Assembly (NCBI GenBank): GCA_020438445.1
Contig: JAGQUO010000009.1
Span: forward strand, 1 to 41,192
Reading direction: 5' to 3'
Length of the DNA: 41,192 nt
Origin: Solirubrobacterales bacterium
GTDB lineage: Bacteria > Actinomycetota > Thermoleophilia > Solirubrobacterales > 70-9
A program made the position numbers and the translations under genes. This document shows, one piece after another, positions 30,747-39,199 of this stretch. The first letter of the stretch is position 1. Each line of letters starts with the position of its first letter. The notes beneath the pieces were generated by a model, which had not been told where the DNA came from, made no database searches, and saw only the letters and a program-made list of their open reading frames with translations.

Positions 30747-32213
30747 ATGCCCCAGGGACACATGGATCGTCTGACGGCCATCGACGCGTCGTTTCTGAGC
30801 AACGAGTCGTCGACGAGCCACATGCACATCGGCGGGGTGACCATCTTCGAGGGTCCGCCTCCGAGCTACGAGGACCTGCTCGACCACGTCGAGAGCCGGC
30901 TTCATCTCGTTCCCCGCTACCGCCAGAAGCTCGCCGTTCCCCCGGTCGAGACCGGGCGGCCCTTCTGGATCGACGATCCTCAGTTCAACCTCACCTACCA
31001 CGTGCGCCATTCGGCGCTTCCCCCGCCCGGAGACGAGACGGTGCTGCGACGGATGGCCGCTCGCGTCTTCTCCCAGCAGCTCGACCGCACGAAGCCGCTG
31101 TGGGAGCTGTGGCTCGTCGAAGGGCTTCGCAAGCGCCGCTTCGCCCTGATCTCGAAGACCCATCACGCTCTCGTCGACGGCGTCTCGGGCGTCGACATCG
31201 CGACGGTGCTGTTCGACGTCAAGCCCGTCCCGGAGCCGATCAAGGCGGAGCACGACTGGATCCCGAGCCCGAGCCCGTCCGGTGCCGAGCTGGCGGCGCG
31301 CGGGATCGGCGCGGTCGCCCGCTCGCCGATCGGTGCCGCCCGGCGGGTCGCCGACGCGGTCGGCTCGCCGAAGGCGGCGGCCCGCAGCGTGCAGGACGCA
31401 GCCGAGGGCCTGGGCGAGGTCGCATGGGAGTTCGCCAATCCGGCGCCGGACCTGCCGCTGAACGTCCCGATCGGGCCCCATCGCCGCTACACCTGGGTCC
31501 GCGGCGACCTCGCCGAGTTCAAGCGGATCAAGTCGGAGCTCGGGGGCACCGTCAACGACGTCGTCCTCTGCGCTGTCGCCGGCGCACTGCGGCGCTGGCT
31601 CAGGGCGCGCAGCGTCCGCACCGAGGGCCTCGAGCTGCGGGCGCTGGTGCCGGTCTCGATCCGCGCCACGGACCAGCGAGGCGAGCTCGGGAACCAGATC
31701 GCCGCGGTCCGCGGCCCGCTGCCCGTCTACGTCGAGGACCCGGTCGCCCGGCTGCGAACGGTCCGCGAGGCGATGGACGGCATCAAGTCGTCGAAGAAGG
31801 CACTCGGGGCCGAGGTGATCTCCCGCTTCAACGACTTCGCGCCGCCGACGCTGCTGGCCCAGGCGTCGCGGATCAACTTCTCCACCCGGCTGTTCAACCT
31901 GATCGTCACGAACGTGCCCGGCCCCCAGATCCCGCTCTACGTCCTCGGGCGCGAGCTGCTGGACGTCTTCCCGGTCGCGTTCCTGCCGCAGAACCACGCG
32001 CTGGCGATCGCGATCATGTCCTACAACGGCAAGATCGACTTCGGCCTGCTCGGCGACTACGACGGGATGGAGGACATCAACCTGATCGCCGAGGGGATCG
32101 AGGCCGAGGTCGCGCAGCTCCTCGAGGCCGCCGAGGAGTCGGAGAAGCGCAACCGGCAGCGGCGCCAGAAGCAGCGCCGGCGGGGGCCGGGGCAGGCGAC
32201 GCCGTCTGCCTGA
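30747..32213 (+). CDS. Wax ester synthase/diacylglycerol acyltransferase (WS/DGAT)
   Basis: Transfers a fatty acyl group from acyl-CoA to an alcohol or diacylglycerol, making storage wax esters or triacylglycerol at the membrane. The 488-residue protein has the catalytic HHxxxDG motif as HHALVDG (H139, H140, D144), the N-terminal MDRLTAIDASFLSNE, a PLWELWLVEGL segment, and the C-terminal-domain motifs LGNQIAAVRGPLPVYVEDP and NLIVTNVPGPQIPLY (with NVPGP). Residues 168-235 form a longer proline/alanine-rich linker between the two domains. The C-terminus is very basic (KRNRQRRQKQRRRG). The upstream open frame is not coding. Confidence 0.95.
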   Translation: MPQGHMDRLTAIDASFLSNESSTSHMHIGGVTIFEGPPPSYEDLLDHVESRLHLVPRYRQKLAVPPVETGRPFWIDDPQFNLTYHVRHSALPPPGDETVLRRMAARVFSQQLDRTKPLWELWLVEGLRKRRFALISKTHHALVDGVSGVDIATVLFDVKPVPEPIKAEHDWIPSPSPSGAELAARGIGAVARSPIGAARRVADAVGSPKAAARSVQDAAEGLGEVAWEFANPAPDLPLNVPIGPHRRYTWVRGDLAEFKRIKSELGGTVNDVVLCAVAGALRRWLRARSVRTEGLELRALVPVSIRATDQRGELGNQIAAVRGPLPVYVEDPVARLRTVREAMDGIKSSKKALGAEVISRFNDFAPPTLLAQASRINFSTRLFNLIVTNVPGPQIPLYVLGRELLDVFPVAFLPQNHALAIAIMSYNGKIDFGLLGDYDGMEDINLIAEGIEAEVAQLLEAAEESEKRNRQRRQKQRRRGPGQATPSA

Positions 32214-32214
32214 C

Positions 32215-32484
32215 GTGAGCGAACCCGGCCCGAGCCCCTTCCGCTACCACCTCGAGCTGACTCCCGCCCAGCTCAAGCTCACCCACGACGCGCTCCGCAG
32301 CATCGCCGCCGAGGCGGAAGCCGACGGACAGACCCGGCGGATCGCCGGCGAGATCCTGGAGATGCTCCCCGACGAGGAGCACATCGCCCAGATCAGACCC
32401 GACGACGACGGGCGAAACAGGCCCGACGACGCAGGGCCCGAGGACGAGCCCGAGGGTCCCGAGCCACCGGACCTGCTCGCCTGA
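32215..32484 (+). CDS. Small acidic protein of unknown function
   Basis: An 89-residue protein starting at a GTG one base after the acyltransferase stop, so probably co-translated. The first part (FRYHLELTPAQLKLTHDALRSIAAEAEADG) is a predicted helical pair, and the rest (residues 52-89) is a disordered acidic/proline tail. The N-terminal part looks like a conserved helix-forming motif, but I do not recognise a family. A regulatory or binding role with the acyltransferase is possible from the close spacing alone. Confidence 0.65.
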   Translation: MSEPGPSPFRYHLELTPAQLKLTHDALRSIAAEAEADGQTRRIAGEILEMLPDEEHIAQIRPDDDGRNRPDDAGPEDEPEGPEPPDLLA

Positions 32485-32529
32485 TCGCTCCCGGCCGGCG
32501 TCGTCCGGTCGCTAGCCTGCCCGCTCCGC

Positions 32530-33396
32530 ATGAGCATCTCCGTCCAGATCGGCCTGCTGATGGCGATCGCGACCGCGTTCCTCGCGGTCGTCGGCTTCCT
32601 CTACAAGCACAAGGGCGCGGTCGGCTCGCCGCCGGTCGAATGGAGCCGCCCCGTGCGCACCTCGCTGGCGCTCTTCCGCAACCGCTGGTACGTGCTCGGC
32701 ATCGTGATCGCGATCGGCTCGTGGGGATTCCACGTCGCGGCGCTCGCCCTGGCACCGATCTCGCTCGTCCAGTCGGTGATCGCCGGCGGACTCGTGTTGC
32801 TCACCGTCGTCGCCGATCGCCTCTTCGCCCACCATGTCACCCGCCGTGAGTGGATCGGGGTCGCCCTCGCGGCGCTCGGGCTCGCATTCCTCGCTGCGAC
32901 GCTCGAAGGCTCCGCCGAGGGGGCGCACTCCGACTACGATCCGGCGACGCTCGCGCTCTTCCTCACCGCGGTCGCCGGTCTGGCGCTGGCGGTCGCCGTG
33001 ATCGGCTGGCGCACCCACCACCCGGGCGTCGCCCTCGGCGCCGCGGCCGGCCTCTGCTGGGCCGTCTCCGACACCGCGATCAAGGCCCAGACCGGCACGT
33101 TCGGCGAGAGCGTGATCACCGTGTTCGTCAGCCCGCTCGTCCTGATCATCATCGTCGCCTCGTTCGTCGGGCTGACCGTGTCCGCGAAGAGCCTCCAGAT
33201 CGGCAAGGCGGTGCCGGTGATCGCGATGACCTCGGTCGCCGCCAACGCACTCACCATCCTCGCGGGCCCGGTCGTCTTCGGCGACCCGGTCCCGGACGAC
33301 GCACTGGGCTTCACCACCCGGATCCTTGCGTTCGTGCTCGTGATCGGGGCCGCGGCGCTGACCCCGGCCCCGGTCCGGGCGGCGAAGGCCACGTAG
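32530..33396 (+). CDS. DMT-superfamily membrane transporter
   Basis: A 288-residue protein with nine or ten predicted membrane helices across its length and a DMT/EamA-like layout. SWGFHVAALALAPISLVQSVIAGG resembles the helix 2-3 region of DMT/NIPA-type proteins, and the last helices contain AVPVIAMTSVAANALTILAGPVVFGD. Family members carry small metabolites, amino acids or magnesium; the substrate here is unknown. A TAGCCT box ends 11 bases before the ATG at 32530, and no clear ribosome binding site is seen. The gene is 45 bases from the small acidic protein gene. Confidence 0.82.
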   Translation: MSISVQIGLLMAIATAFLAVVGFLYKHKGAVGSPPVEWSRPVRTSLALFRNRWYVLGIVIAIGSWGFHVAALALAPISLVQSVIAGGLVLLTVVADRLFAHHVTRREWIGVALAALGLAFLAATLEGSAEGAHSDYDPATLALFLTAVAGLALAVAVIGWRTHHPGVALGAAAGLCWAVSDTAIKAQTGTFGESVITVFVSPLVLIIIVASFVGLTVSAKSLQIGKAVPVIAMTSVAANALTILAGPVVFGDPVPDDALGFTTRILAFVLVIGAAALTPAPVRAAKAT

Positions 33397-33440
33397 GCGG
33401 GCTGCGTGCCCTCCGCCAGGCCGTCAGCGGCTGGGCCGGA

Positions 33441-33681
33441 TCAGCGGTCGCCCGCTCGCCAGCGCTCGGCGAGTGGCCCGGGATCGGGCACGAACAGGTC
33501 GGCGTGACCGCAGGCGACGCAGATCCGCGCCCGCAGGTCGGCGCCGGTCTCGCGACGGATCATCCCGCCGGTGGAGACGACGGTCTGGACCTCGTCCACC
33601 CCGCCGGTCGATGGCGGCTTGAGCCGAACTCCCTCGAGGACCTCGGGGGTGACCGCAGCGCGAGCAGGGCTGGTCGCTCAT
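33441..33681 (-). pseudogene. Zinc-ribbon protein gene with a one-base frameshift
   Basis: From the ATG at 33681 the frame codes MSDQPCSRCGHP and then, after a run of five C on the minus strand (33645-33649), goes into arginine-rich nonsense. Removing one C from the run gives a continuous 79-residue protein that goes on EVLEGVRLKPP, EVQTVVSTGGMIRRETGADL and ARICVACGHADLFVPDPGPL and stops at 33441. This restored product has two CxxC pairs (CSRC, CVAC), a four-cysteine zinc ribbon. Either the gene is broken, or the base run is a sequencing error, or expression needs slippage. No family name is recognised. Confidence 0.6.
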
Positions 33682-33822
33682 CGGAACCGACTCTAGCGCT
33701 GCTGACGGGCTCGCTGCCGGCAGGCGCTGCGCCGTTTCGGACCGGAGAAGCGGCCGGCCTCCGCGTTGTCCCTGGAGGCCCCCCGGGCAATCCTGGGATA
33801 CTCGTAGACGGGAGGAGGCGCG

Positions 33823-34812
33823 TTGTTCAGATTCAGGCACTGCGTGATGGTTGCGGCCATCGCCCTCGCGGCGATCGCGGTCGGTGCGTGCGGCGGCGAG
33901 GACTCGGACGAGTCGACCGAGCTCACCGTGATGAGTTTCAACATCTACGGCGGCGGCGTCAACAGCGGCAAGACCGACCTCGCTGACACGGCCGCGGCGA
34001 TCGAGGCCGCCGACGCCGACATCGTCGGCGTTCAGGAGACCCGGGGCGAGAGCCGGCCGTGCACCGCGAACGTCTGTCCCGCGGCGGGCCCAAGCATCGC
34101 CCAGGACCTGGCCGACGAGCTCGGTTACGAGGTCTACGAGCAGACCGCCGAGAACGACGCGCTGTGGGCGAATGCAATCCTCAGCCGTTACCCGATCGGC
34201 GAGTCCACCCCGAACGACACCGGGGTCGAGATCGACGTCGACGGCCGCAGCGTCCACATGTTCAACGTTCACCTCGACGACTCGCCGTACGGGCCTTATC
34301 AGCTGCTCGACATCGACTACGGCGGCTTCCCGGCCCTCAGCACCGAGCAGGCGGCGATCAAGTGGGCCCAGCGGACTCGCGGCCCGGCTCTCGATCTCCT
34401 CTTCGAGGACATGGACGCCGCCGGCGATGCCGATGCGACCTTCGTGACGGGCGACTTCAACGAGCCCTCGGGGCTCGACTGGACCGAGGAGGCCGTCACC
34501 GAGGGCGGCTACCAGCCGATCGAGGTCGACTGGCCGACGACCCGCGCGATCACCGACCGGGGCTTCGTCGACACCTACCGCGAGATCCATCCCGACCCCG
34601 TCGCCGACCCCGCATTCACCTGGACCCCGAGCGGCGACCCCGACGATGAGTTCGACCACCACGACCGGATCGATTTCGTCCTCGCAAAGGCGGAGGACGG
34701 ACTCGAGGTGACCGGCGCATCGATCGTCGGCGAGTCGAAGCAGGCGGCGGAGATCGTCTCCAAGCCCTGGCCCTCAGACCATCGCGCCTCGGTCGCGACC
34801 GTTCAGTTCTAG
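33823..34812 (+). CDS. Secreted endonuclease/exonuclease/phosphatase (EEP) family lipoprotein
   Basis: A phosphodiesterase-fold protein anchored on the outer face of the membrane. The 329 residues have a lipobox VGAC (C23) and the complete EEP set: VMSFNIYGGG, the metal-binding glutamate in IVGVQETRG, VHMFNVHLDD, TGDFNEPSGLDW, DRIDFVLA and the catalytic PSDHRASV near the end. Targets in the family include nucleic acids, phospholipids and inositol phosphates. The start is a TTG at 33823 with a strong GGGAGGAGG ribosome binding site; an ATG at 33847 would shorten the signal. A 7-base inverted repeat (GGCCTCC/GGAGGCC, 33756-33780) lies upstream. Confidence 0.9.
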   Translation: MFRFRHCVMVAAIALAAIAVGACGGEDSDESTELTVMSFNIYGGGVNSGKTDLADTAAAIEAADADIVGVQETRGESRPCTANVCPAAGPSIAQDLADELGYEVYEQTAENDALWANAILSRYPIGESTPNDTGVEIDVDGRSVHMFNVHLDDSPYGPYQLLDIDYGGFPALSTEQAAIKWAQRTRGPALDLLFEDMDAAGDADATFVTGDFNEPSGLDWTEEAVTEGGYQPIEVDWPTTRAITDRGFVDTYREIHPDPVADPAFTWTPSGDPDDEFDHHDRIDFVLAKAEDGLEVTGASIVGESKQAAEIVSKPWPSDHRASVATVQF

Positions 34813-34872
34813 GCAGACGACTGCGCCGTCGATCGACCTCGGCTCACGGCGCCCGGTCGAGCCGCCGAGCGC

Positions 34873-35187
34873 TCAGAACCCGAGCGCGAACTTGGCGTCC
34901 TCGGTCATCATCTCCGGGGACCACGGTGGATCGAAGATCATCTTCGGGTAGACCGCGCTGACGCCGTCGATGTCGCCGACGAACTCTTTCATCTGCTCCG
35001 AGACCTGGGGGCCGATCGGGCAGGCTGGGGTGGTCAGCGTGAAGGTGACGTAGACCTCGCCGTCGCCTTCGATCTCGACGTCGTAGACGAGCCCGAGGGA
35101 GACGAAGTCGAGCCCGAGCTCGGGGTCGATGACCTCCTCGAGCGCCTCGTAGACGTCCTCCTCGGTCACGGTGATTGCTTCCGCCAT
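34873..35187 (-). CDS. SufT-like MIP18/DUF59 iron-sulfur assembly factor
   Basis: A 104-residue protein of the MIP18 family, which helps deliver Fe-S clusters to target proteins. It shows EALEEVIDPELGLDFVSLGLVYDVEI and TFTLTTPACPIGPQVSEQM, with the family cysteine in TPACP. The C-terminal FDPPWSPEMMTEDAKFALGF is usual in this family. In many bacteria it is encoded in the suf operon. Here it stands alone about 15 kb from sufD. The ATG at 35187 is preceded by TACGGT ending 6 bases upstream, so it is predicted to be leaderless. Confidence 0.93.
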   Translation of the reverse strand: MAEAITVTEEDVYEALEEVIDPELGLDFVSLGLVYDVEIEGDGEVYVTFTLTTPACPIGPQVSEQMKEFVGDIDGVSAVYPKMIFDPPWSPEMMTEDAKFALGF

Positions 35188-35193
35188 GCGCTC

Positions 35194-35199
35194 ACCGTA
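35194..35199 (-). promoter_or_regulatory. Candidate -10 box (TACGGT) of the sufT-like gene
   Basis: TACGGT on the minus strand ends 6 bases before the ATG at 35187, predicting transcription from the start codon itself. Confidence 0.45.
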
Positions 35200-35232
35200 G
35201 CGAACCGGGCCACCGGCTCAGTCGTTTCGATG

Positions 35233-35248
35233 TATGGTTAATTAACCG
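35233..35248 (+). promoter_or_regulatory. ArsR-type promoter and operator
   Basis: TATGGT (35233-35238) is a -10 box ending 10 bases before the ATG at 35249. GGTTAATTAACC (35236-35247) is a perfect 12-base palindrome across the predicted transcription start. AT-rich palindromes at this place are usual operators of ArsR-type repressors, so autoregulation is likely. Confidence 0.6.
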
Positions 35249-35590
35249 ATGCCTGAAATGCCGCCCGCCGACCTCGACAGGACGTTCTCGGCCCTCGCCG
35301 ATCCGACCCGCCGCTCGATCCTCGTGCGGCTGGCGCAGGGCGAGGCGACCGTAGGGGAGCTGGCGGAGCCCTTCGCGATCAGCCTGCCCGCCGTCTCGCG
35401 GCACCTGAAGGTCCTCGAGGGCGCCGGGCTGATCAGGCGAGGCCGCGACGCCCAGTGGCGACCGAGCCGGATCGAGGTCGGCCCCCTCGACGAGGCGATG
35501 AGTTGGATCGAGGAGAGGAAGCGGGCATGGGAGTACCGGATGGACCGACTCGATGCGCATCTGCGCGAAGGAGACCGAGATGACAGATAG
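35249..35590 (+). CDS. ArsR-family transcriptional regulator
   Basis: A 113-residue winged-helix repressor: FSALADPTRRSILVRLAQGEATVGELAEPF and then SLPAVSRHLKVLEGAGLIRRGRDAQWRPSRI, the standard ArsR recognition helix and wing. It lacks the ELCVCDL metal-binding cysteines, so it does not sense metal in the classical way. It belongs to the subgroup paired with an SRPBCC gene. The two genes overlap by 11 bases and form one operon under the palindromic promoter. The ligand is unknown. Confidence 0.93.
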   Translation: MPEMPPADLDRTFSALADPTRRSILVRLAQGEATVGELAEPFAISLPAVSRHLKVLEGAGLIRRGRDAQWRPSRIEVGPLDEAMSWIEERKRAWEYRMDRLDAHLREGDRDDR

Positions 35591-36011
35591 CCGCACCGTC
35601 GAGATCGTTCGCCGCTTCGAGGCGCCGCCGAGCGAGGTGTTCGCGGCCTGGACGCAGCCCGGACGGGTCGCCTCCTGGTACGGGCCCGAGGGCTGGGAGG
35701 CTCCCGCCGACCGGATCACGATCGAAGCCCGGGCCGGCGGGCGCTGGCAGCTGACGATGATCGCCGGGGAGCGCGAGATGACGATCGGCTACGAGATCCT
35801 CGAGATCGACGAGCCGCATCTGCTCGTCATGCGATCCGACCCGATGCCGGGAATGGACGATCCGACCGTGGTCAGGGTCGAGCTCTCGGAGGACGGTGCC
35901 GGCACCCTGCTGACGCTGACCGACGGACCGCTGCCGGCCGCCGGGCGCGACCCGGCCGCCGCCGGCTGGGCCGGGGCCCTGGACAAGCTCGGACGAGTGC
36001 TCGGCGGCTGA
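35580..36011 (+). CDS. SRPBCC-family (AHSA1/CalC-like) protein
   Basis: A 143-residue protein with the START-like fold that encloses a hydrophobic ligand. It shows VEIVRRFEAPPSEVFAAWTQPGRVASWYGP at the N-terminus, GGRWQLTM in the middle and GWAGALDKLGRVL as the long C-terminal helix. The ATG at 35580 has GAAGGAGA upstream and lies within the end of the ArsR gene. Such pairs are widespread; the SRPBCC protein may bind the compound that also relieves the ArsR repressor. The earlier in-frame ATG at 35553 is inside the regulator gene and less likely. Confidence 0.92.
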   Translation: MTDSRTVEIVRRFEAPPSEVFAAWTQPGRVASWYGPEGWEAPADRITIEARAGGRWQLTMIAGEREMTIGYEILEIDEPHLLVMRSDPMPGMDDPTVVRVELSEDGAGTLLTLTDGPLPAAGRDPAAAGWAGALDKLGRVLGG

Positions 36012-36057
36012 CCGGAGGCGAAGTCCGTCGAGCCCCCGGGCCGCGACCCGGGGTGGC

Positions 36058-36063
36058 TACGCT
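36058..36063 (+). promoter_or_regulatory. Candidate -10 box (TACGCT) of the fxsA operon
   Basis: TACGCT ends 6 bases before the GTG at 36070, predicting a leaderless transcript. Confidence 0.45.
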
Positions 36064-36069
36064 GAGCAC

Positions 36070-36624
36070 GTGTTCGTGTTCCTGATCCTGCTCTTCATCG
36101 TGCTCCCGCTCGCGGAGCTCTGGGTGATCATCGAGCTCGGCGGTCTGATCGGCATCTGGCCGACCCTGGCGCTGCTGTTCCTCGACAGCGTCCTCGGCGC
36201 GGTGCTGCTGAAGTCACAGGGGACGGCGGCCTGGCGGCGTTTCCAGACCGCGCTGGGCGAGGCGCGGGTGCCGGCGAAGGAGATCTACGACGGTGCCGCG
36301 ATCGTCTTCGGCGGCGCCCTGTTGCTGACTCCCGGGTTCATCACCGACATCGTCGGATTCGCGCTGCTGATCCCGCCCACCCGAGCAGCGCTCCGCCGCC
36401 TCCTGGTGGCGGTCGCGCGGCGGGTCGGACCGACGAGGTCGGTCTTCTTCCTCTATGACCGCCGCCCGAGCGGCTGGCGCGGCGCCGGCCCGACCGGTCC
36501 CCGGGATCCGGGACCCTCCACCCCGCCCCGCCGCCCGAGCCGCGACTACGACTTCGACGGCAGCGCCCGCGAGATCCCGACCGAGGGCCAGGAGCTCGAC
36601 CCCGGGCCGGAGCGTTCGCGATGA
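36070..36624 (+). CDS. fxsA: FxsA-family membrane protein
   Basis: A 184-residue protein with the FxsA domain in its first 115 residues: hydrophobic segments at about 2-20, 24-45 and 74-100, the signature ELWVIIELGGLIGIWPTLALL, LLKSQGTAAWRRFQ and GALLLTPGFITDIVGFALLIPPTR. The tail (120-184) is proline- and arginine-rich. In E. coli, FxsA overproduction relieves exclusion of phage T7 in F-plasmid cells; its everyday role is unknown. The start is a GTG at 36070 that looks leaderless. The stop overlaps the next start by 4 bases (ATGA). Confidence 0.93.
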   Translation: MFVFLILLFIVLPLAELWVIIELGGLIGIWPTLALLFLDSVLGAVLLKSQGTAAWRRFQTALGEARVPAKEIYDGAAIVFGGALLLTPGFITDIVGFALLIPPTRAALRRLLVAVARRVGPTRSVFFLYDRRPSGWRGAGPTGPRDPGPSTPPRRPSRDYDFDGSAREIPTEGQELDPGPERSR

Positions 36625-37304
36625 GGCTGATCTCGTTCATCGACGGCGAGCGCGGCTACTGCGCCCTCGCGGACGGACCGGAGGGCGCGGCCGCGCTTCG
36701 CATCGGCGACGGCGATCCGATCCGCGCGACCGCGGACGGGCCCGGCGAAGAGGGCCGGGCGACGCTGGAGGGCGAGCACGGGGGGATCGAGGTCTCCTGG
36801 AGCCCGGCCGGCCCGGTGCTCGAGTTCGGGATCGACGACGCGGTGCTGACGATCTACGGCGTCGCCGCCAGCGGAACCGATCCCGCCGGGCCGATGTCGG
36901 GACCCGGCGTCGCCTGGGAGCTGCCCGAGCGCGGCTGGTCGGTGGCGCGATTCGTCTGGGCGATAACGGCCAAGAGCGGCCTGCTGATCCTCGTCTCGCT
37001 CCGGCCCGAGGACTCGCGCGAGCATGGCGAGGAGATGGTCGGCGCGGCGCGGATCGCCCCCCGGGAGGATCCGCTCGCATACGTGGAGCCGCTGCTCTCG
37101 ACCGAGTACGACGAGTCCGGCGCGCAGACGCGGGCGACGCTCGAGCTCTGGGCCGAGGGTGAGGACTACGCGCAGCGCGGAGCCGGCAAGCGGGTCACCG
37201 GCGGCACCGCGCCGACCCCCTACGGCCGGCTCGAGGCGGCCCGGTTCGCGTGGGGCATCGGCGGCGAGGCCGCCGTCGGCGGTTACGAGATCCTGACGCC
37301 CTGA
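36621..37304 (+). CDS. Conserved-type protein of unknown function
   Basis: A 227-residue soluble protein, rich in beta strands and acidic, without signal peptide or membrane helix. Segments such as GPGVAWELPERGWSVARFVWAI, AYVEPLLSTEYDESGAQTRATLELW and YGRLEAARFAWGIGGEAAVGGYEIL look like a duplicated beta domain: both halves have an ARF-W core. I do not recognise a named family. It is translationally coupled to fxsA (ATGA overlap) and lies 38 bases before the HAD hydrolase gene. Confidence 0.75.
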   Translation: MRLISFIDGERGYCALADGPEGAAALRIGDGDPIRATADGPGEEGRATLEGEHGGIEVSWSPAGPVLEFGIDDAVLTIYGVAASGTDPAGPMSGPGVAWELPERGWSVARFVWAITAKSGLLILVSLRPEDSREHGEEMVGAARIAPREDPLAYVEPLLSTEYDESGAQTRATLELWAEGEDYAQRGAGKRVTGGTAPTPYGRLEAARFAWGIGGEAAVGGYEILTP

Positions 37305-37342
37305 GCGCCGCCCGCGTCACCGTTTCGGGCAGAATCCCGCCC

Positions 37343-37981
37343 GTGCCGATCCGCGCCGTCATCTCCGACTTCGGCGGCGTGCTCACCTCGCCGCTGCTCG
37401 GTGCGTTCGCGCGCTTCCAGGAGGACACCGGCGTCACGCTCGAGCAGCTCGGCGTCGCGATGACGGCGGGCGCCGATCAGCTCGGGGGCGAGAACCCGCT
37501 GTTCGAGCTCGAGTGCGGGCGGATCACCGAGGAGCGCTTCCTCGACATCCTCCGCGATGGGCTCGAGCCGCTGATGGGCGAGCGACCCGCCCTCCACCGC
37601 TTCAAGGAGACCTACTTCGACGGGCTCGACCCGAACGAGGAGATGATCGGCCTGATGTCCGAGCTCTCCGGTCGCGGGCTGCGAATGGCGATCCTGACCA
37701 ACAACGTGCGGGAATGGGAGCCGATCTGGCGGGCGAAGCTGCCGGTCGACGAGATCTTCGAGACCGTCGTCGACTCGGCCTTCGTCGGGATGCGGAAGCC
37801 GGACCCGAGGATCTACGAGCTGACGCTCGAGCGCCTCGACGGGATCGAGGCCGGCGAATGTCTCTTCGTCGACGACACGGAGGTCAACTGCGAGGCGGCC
37901 GCCGGACTCGGCATCCGTGCGGTCCACTTCCGCGACAACGCACAGGCGGTCGCGGAGATAAGGTCGGCGACCGATGGCTGA
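37343..37981 (+). CDS. HAD-superfamily hydrolase
   Basis: A probable phosphatase or related hydrolase of 212 residues. Motif I is VISDFGGVLTS with the nucleophile aspartate (residue 9), and glycine replaces the second aspartate, as in YihX-type and epoxide-hydrolase-associated HADs. Motif II is AILTNN, the lysine is in GMRKPDP, and motif IV is LFVDDTEVN. A helical cap domain (about 16-95) follows motif I. I chose the GTG at 37343. The longer open frame overlaps the previous gene. A CAGAAT box 7 bases before the GTG hints at another leaderless start. It overlaps the next gene by 8 bases. Confidence 0.9.
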   Translation: MPIRAVISDFGGVLTSPLLGAFARFQEDTGVTLEQLGVAMTAGADQLGGENPLFELECGRITEERFLDILRDGLEPLMGERPALHRFKETYFDGLDPNEEMIGLMSELSGRGLRMAILTNNVREWEPIWRAKLPVDEIFETVVDSAFVGMRKPDPRIYELTLERLDGIEAGECLFVDDTEVNCEAAAGLGIRAVHFRDNAQAVAEIRSATDG

Positions 37982-39101
37982 AGTCAGCGTAACCCCGGTG
38001 TCCGGACGATCGGACCTGCGCGAGTTCATCATGCTCCCGTTCCGGCTCTACGAGGGCGTCGATCAGTGGGTCCCGCCGCTGATCAGCGAGCGCCGCCGCC
38101 ATCTCGACCGCAGGCACAACCCCTACTTCGAGCACGCCGAGGCCGAGTACTTCCTCGCGCGCCGCGACGGGCGCATGGTCGGCAGGATCACCGCGCAGAT
38201 CGACGAGCGCTTCAACGAGTTCCAGCAGAACGACTGGGGGCAGTTCGGGTTCTTCGAATGCGAGGACGACACCGGGGCGGCGCGGGCACTGCTCGACGCC
38301 GCGTTCGACTGGCTTCGCGAGCGCAAGCGCGACCACGTGATCGGCCCGCTCGACTTCTCGACCAACCACGAGTGCGGCCTGCTCGTCGCCGGTCACGAAC
38401 TGCGCCCGCAGATCCTCGAGAACTGGCACCACCCCTACTACGCGGGGCTCCTCGAGAGCTACGGGCTCACCAAGGCCATGGACCTCTACAAGTGGAGCCT
38501 GCACGTGAGCGGGCGCAGCGAGGTCATGCCGGTCCTCTTCGAGCTCGCCGAGAAGCTGGAGCCGGAGCATGGGATCACGATCCGCGGGATGCGGCGTAAG
38601 GACCTCAACGGCGAGATCGCCCGCTTCATGGAGATCTACAACGCCGCCTGGGAGAGGAACTGGGGGTTCGTCCCCCTCACCGACAACGAGATCCGCTCCT
38701 ACGCGAAGGAACTCAAGCCGATCCTCGACGAGAACTGGGCGATGGTCGCCGAGACGAAGGAGGGCGAGACGGTCGGCGTCGCGCTCACGCTTCCCGACTA
38801 CAACCAGGTGCTCAAGAAGCTGAACGGGCGCCTGCTGCCCTTCGGCTGGCTGACCGCGCTCCGTGAACGCAGGAAGATCGACTCCGTCCGGGTCTTCGCC
38901 CTCGGGGTCAAGCCCGAGTACCAGCACACCGGCGTGGCCGCGGGCCTCTACGCGCGTCACTACGACATGGCCGCCAGGACGCCGCAGAAGGGCGGCGAGA
39001 CGGGCTGGATCCTCGAGGTCAACAAGCCGATGAACCGGGGCATGGAAGCCATGGGCGGCGAGATCGTCAAGACCTACCGGATCTTCGAAGCGGACCTCTG
39101 A
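37974..39101 (+). CDS. Large GNAT-like acyltransferase (YghO type)
   Basis: A 375-residue protein resembling the YghO group, which combines two GNAT-like halves. The N-terminal half has LPFRLYEGVDQWVPPLISERRRHLDRRHNPYF, EAEYFLARRDGRMVGRITAQID and GQFGFFECEDD. The C-terminal half has EIYNAAWERNWGFVPLT, NWAMVAETKEGETVGVALTLPDYN and ALGVKPEYQHTGVAAGLYARHYD, the acetyl-CoA-binding motif of GNAT enzymes. The substrate is unknown. The start lies in the end of the HAD gene (8-base overlap), so the two are co-translated. Confidence 0.85.
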   Translation: MAEVSVTPVSGRSDLREFIMLPFRLYEGVDQWVPPLISERRRHLDRRHNPYFEHAEAEYFLARRDGRMVGRITAQIDERFNEFQQNDWGQFGFFECEDDTGAARALLDAAFDWLRERKRDHVIGPLDFSTNHECGLLVAGHELRPQILENWHHPYYAGLLESYGLTKAMDLYKWSLHVSGRSEVMPVLFELAEKLEPEHGITIRGMRRKDLNGEIARFMEIYNAAWERNWGFVPLTDNEIRSYAKELKPILDENWAMVAETKEGETVGVALTLPDYNQVLKKLNGRLLPFGWLTALRERRKIDSVRVFALGVKPEYQHTGVAAGLYARHYDMAARTPQKGGETGWILEVNKPMNRGMEAMGGEIVKTYRIFEADL

Positions 39102-39199
39102 GCTCATCGCCGGTGCTCCCGGCGGGCTGTTCCTCGCGGCGGGTCCTGTCGCGGGGCCGCGCCACCCGCCGCCCGGGAACGGGTCAACCGACGTGTACC

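Noticed and set aside
29796-31997. Extending the M28 peptidase upstream to 733 residues
   Set aside because: The extra N-terminal part is antisense to the WS/DGAT gene, and the lipoprotein signal peptide fixes the true start at 30728.
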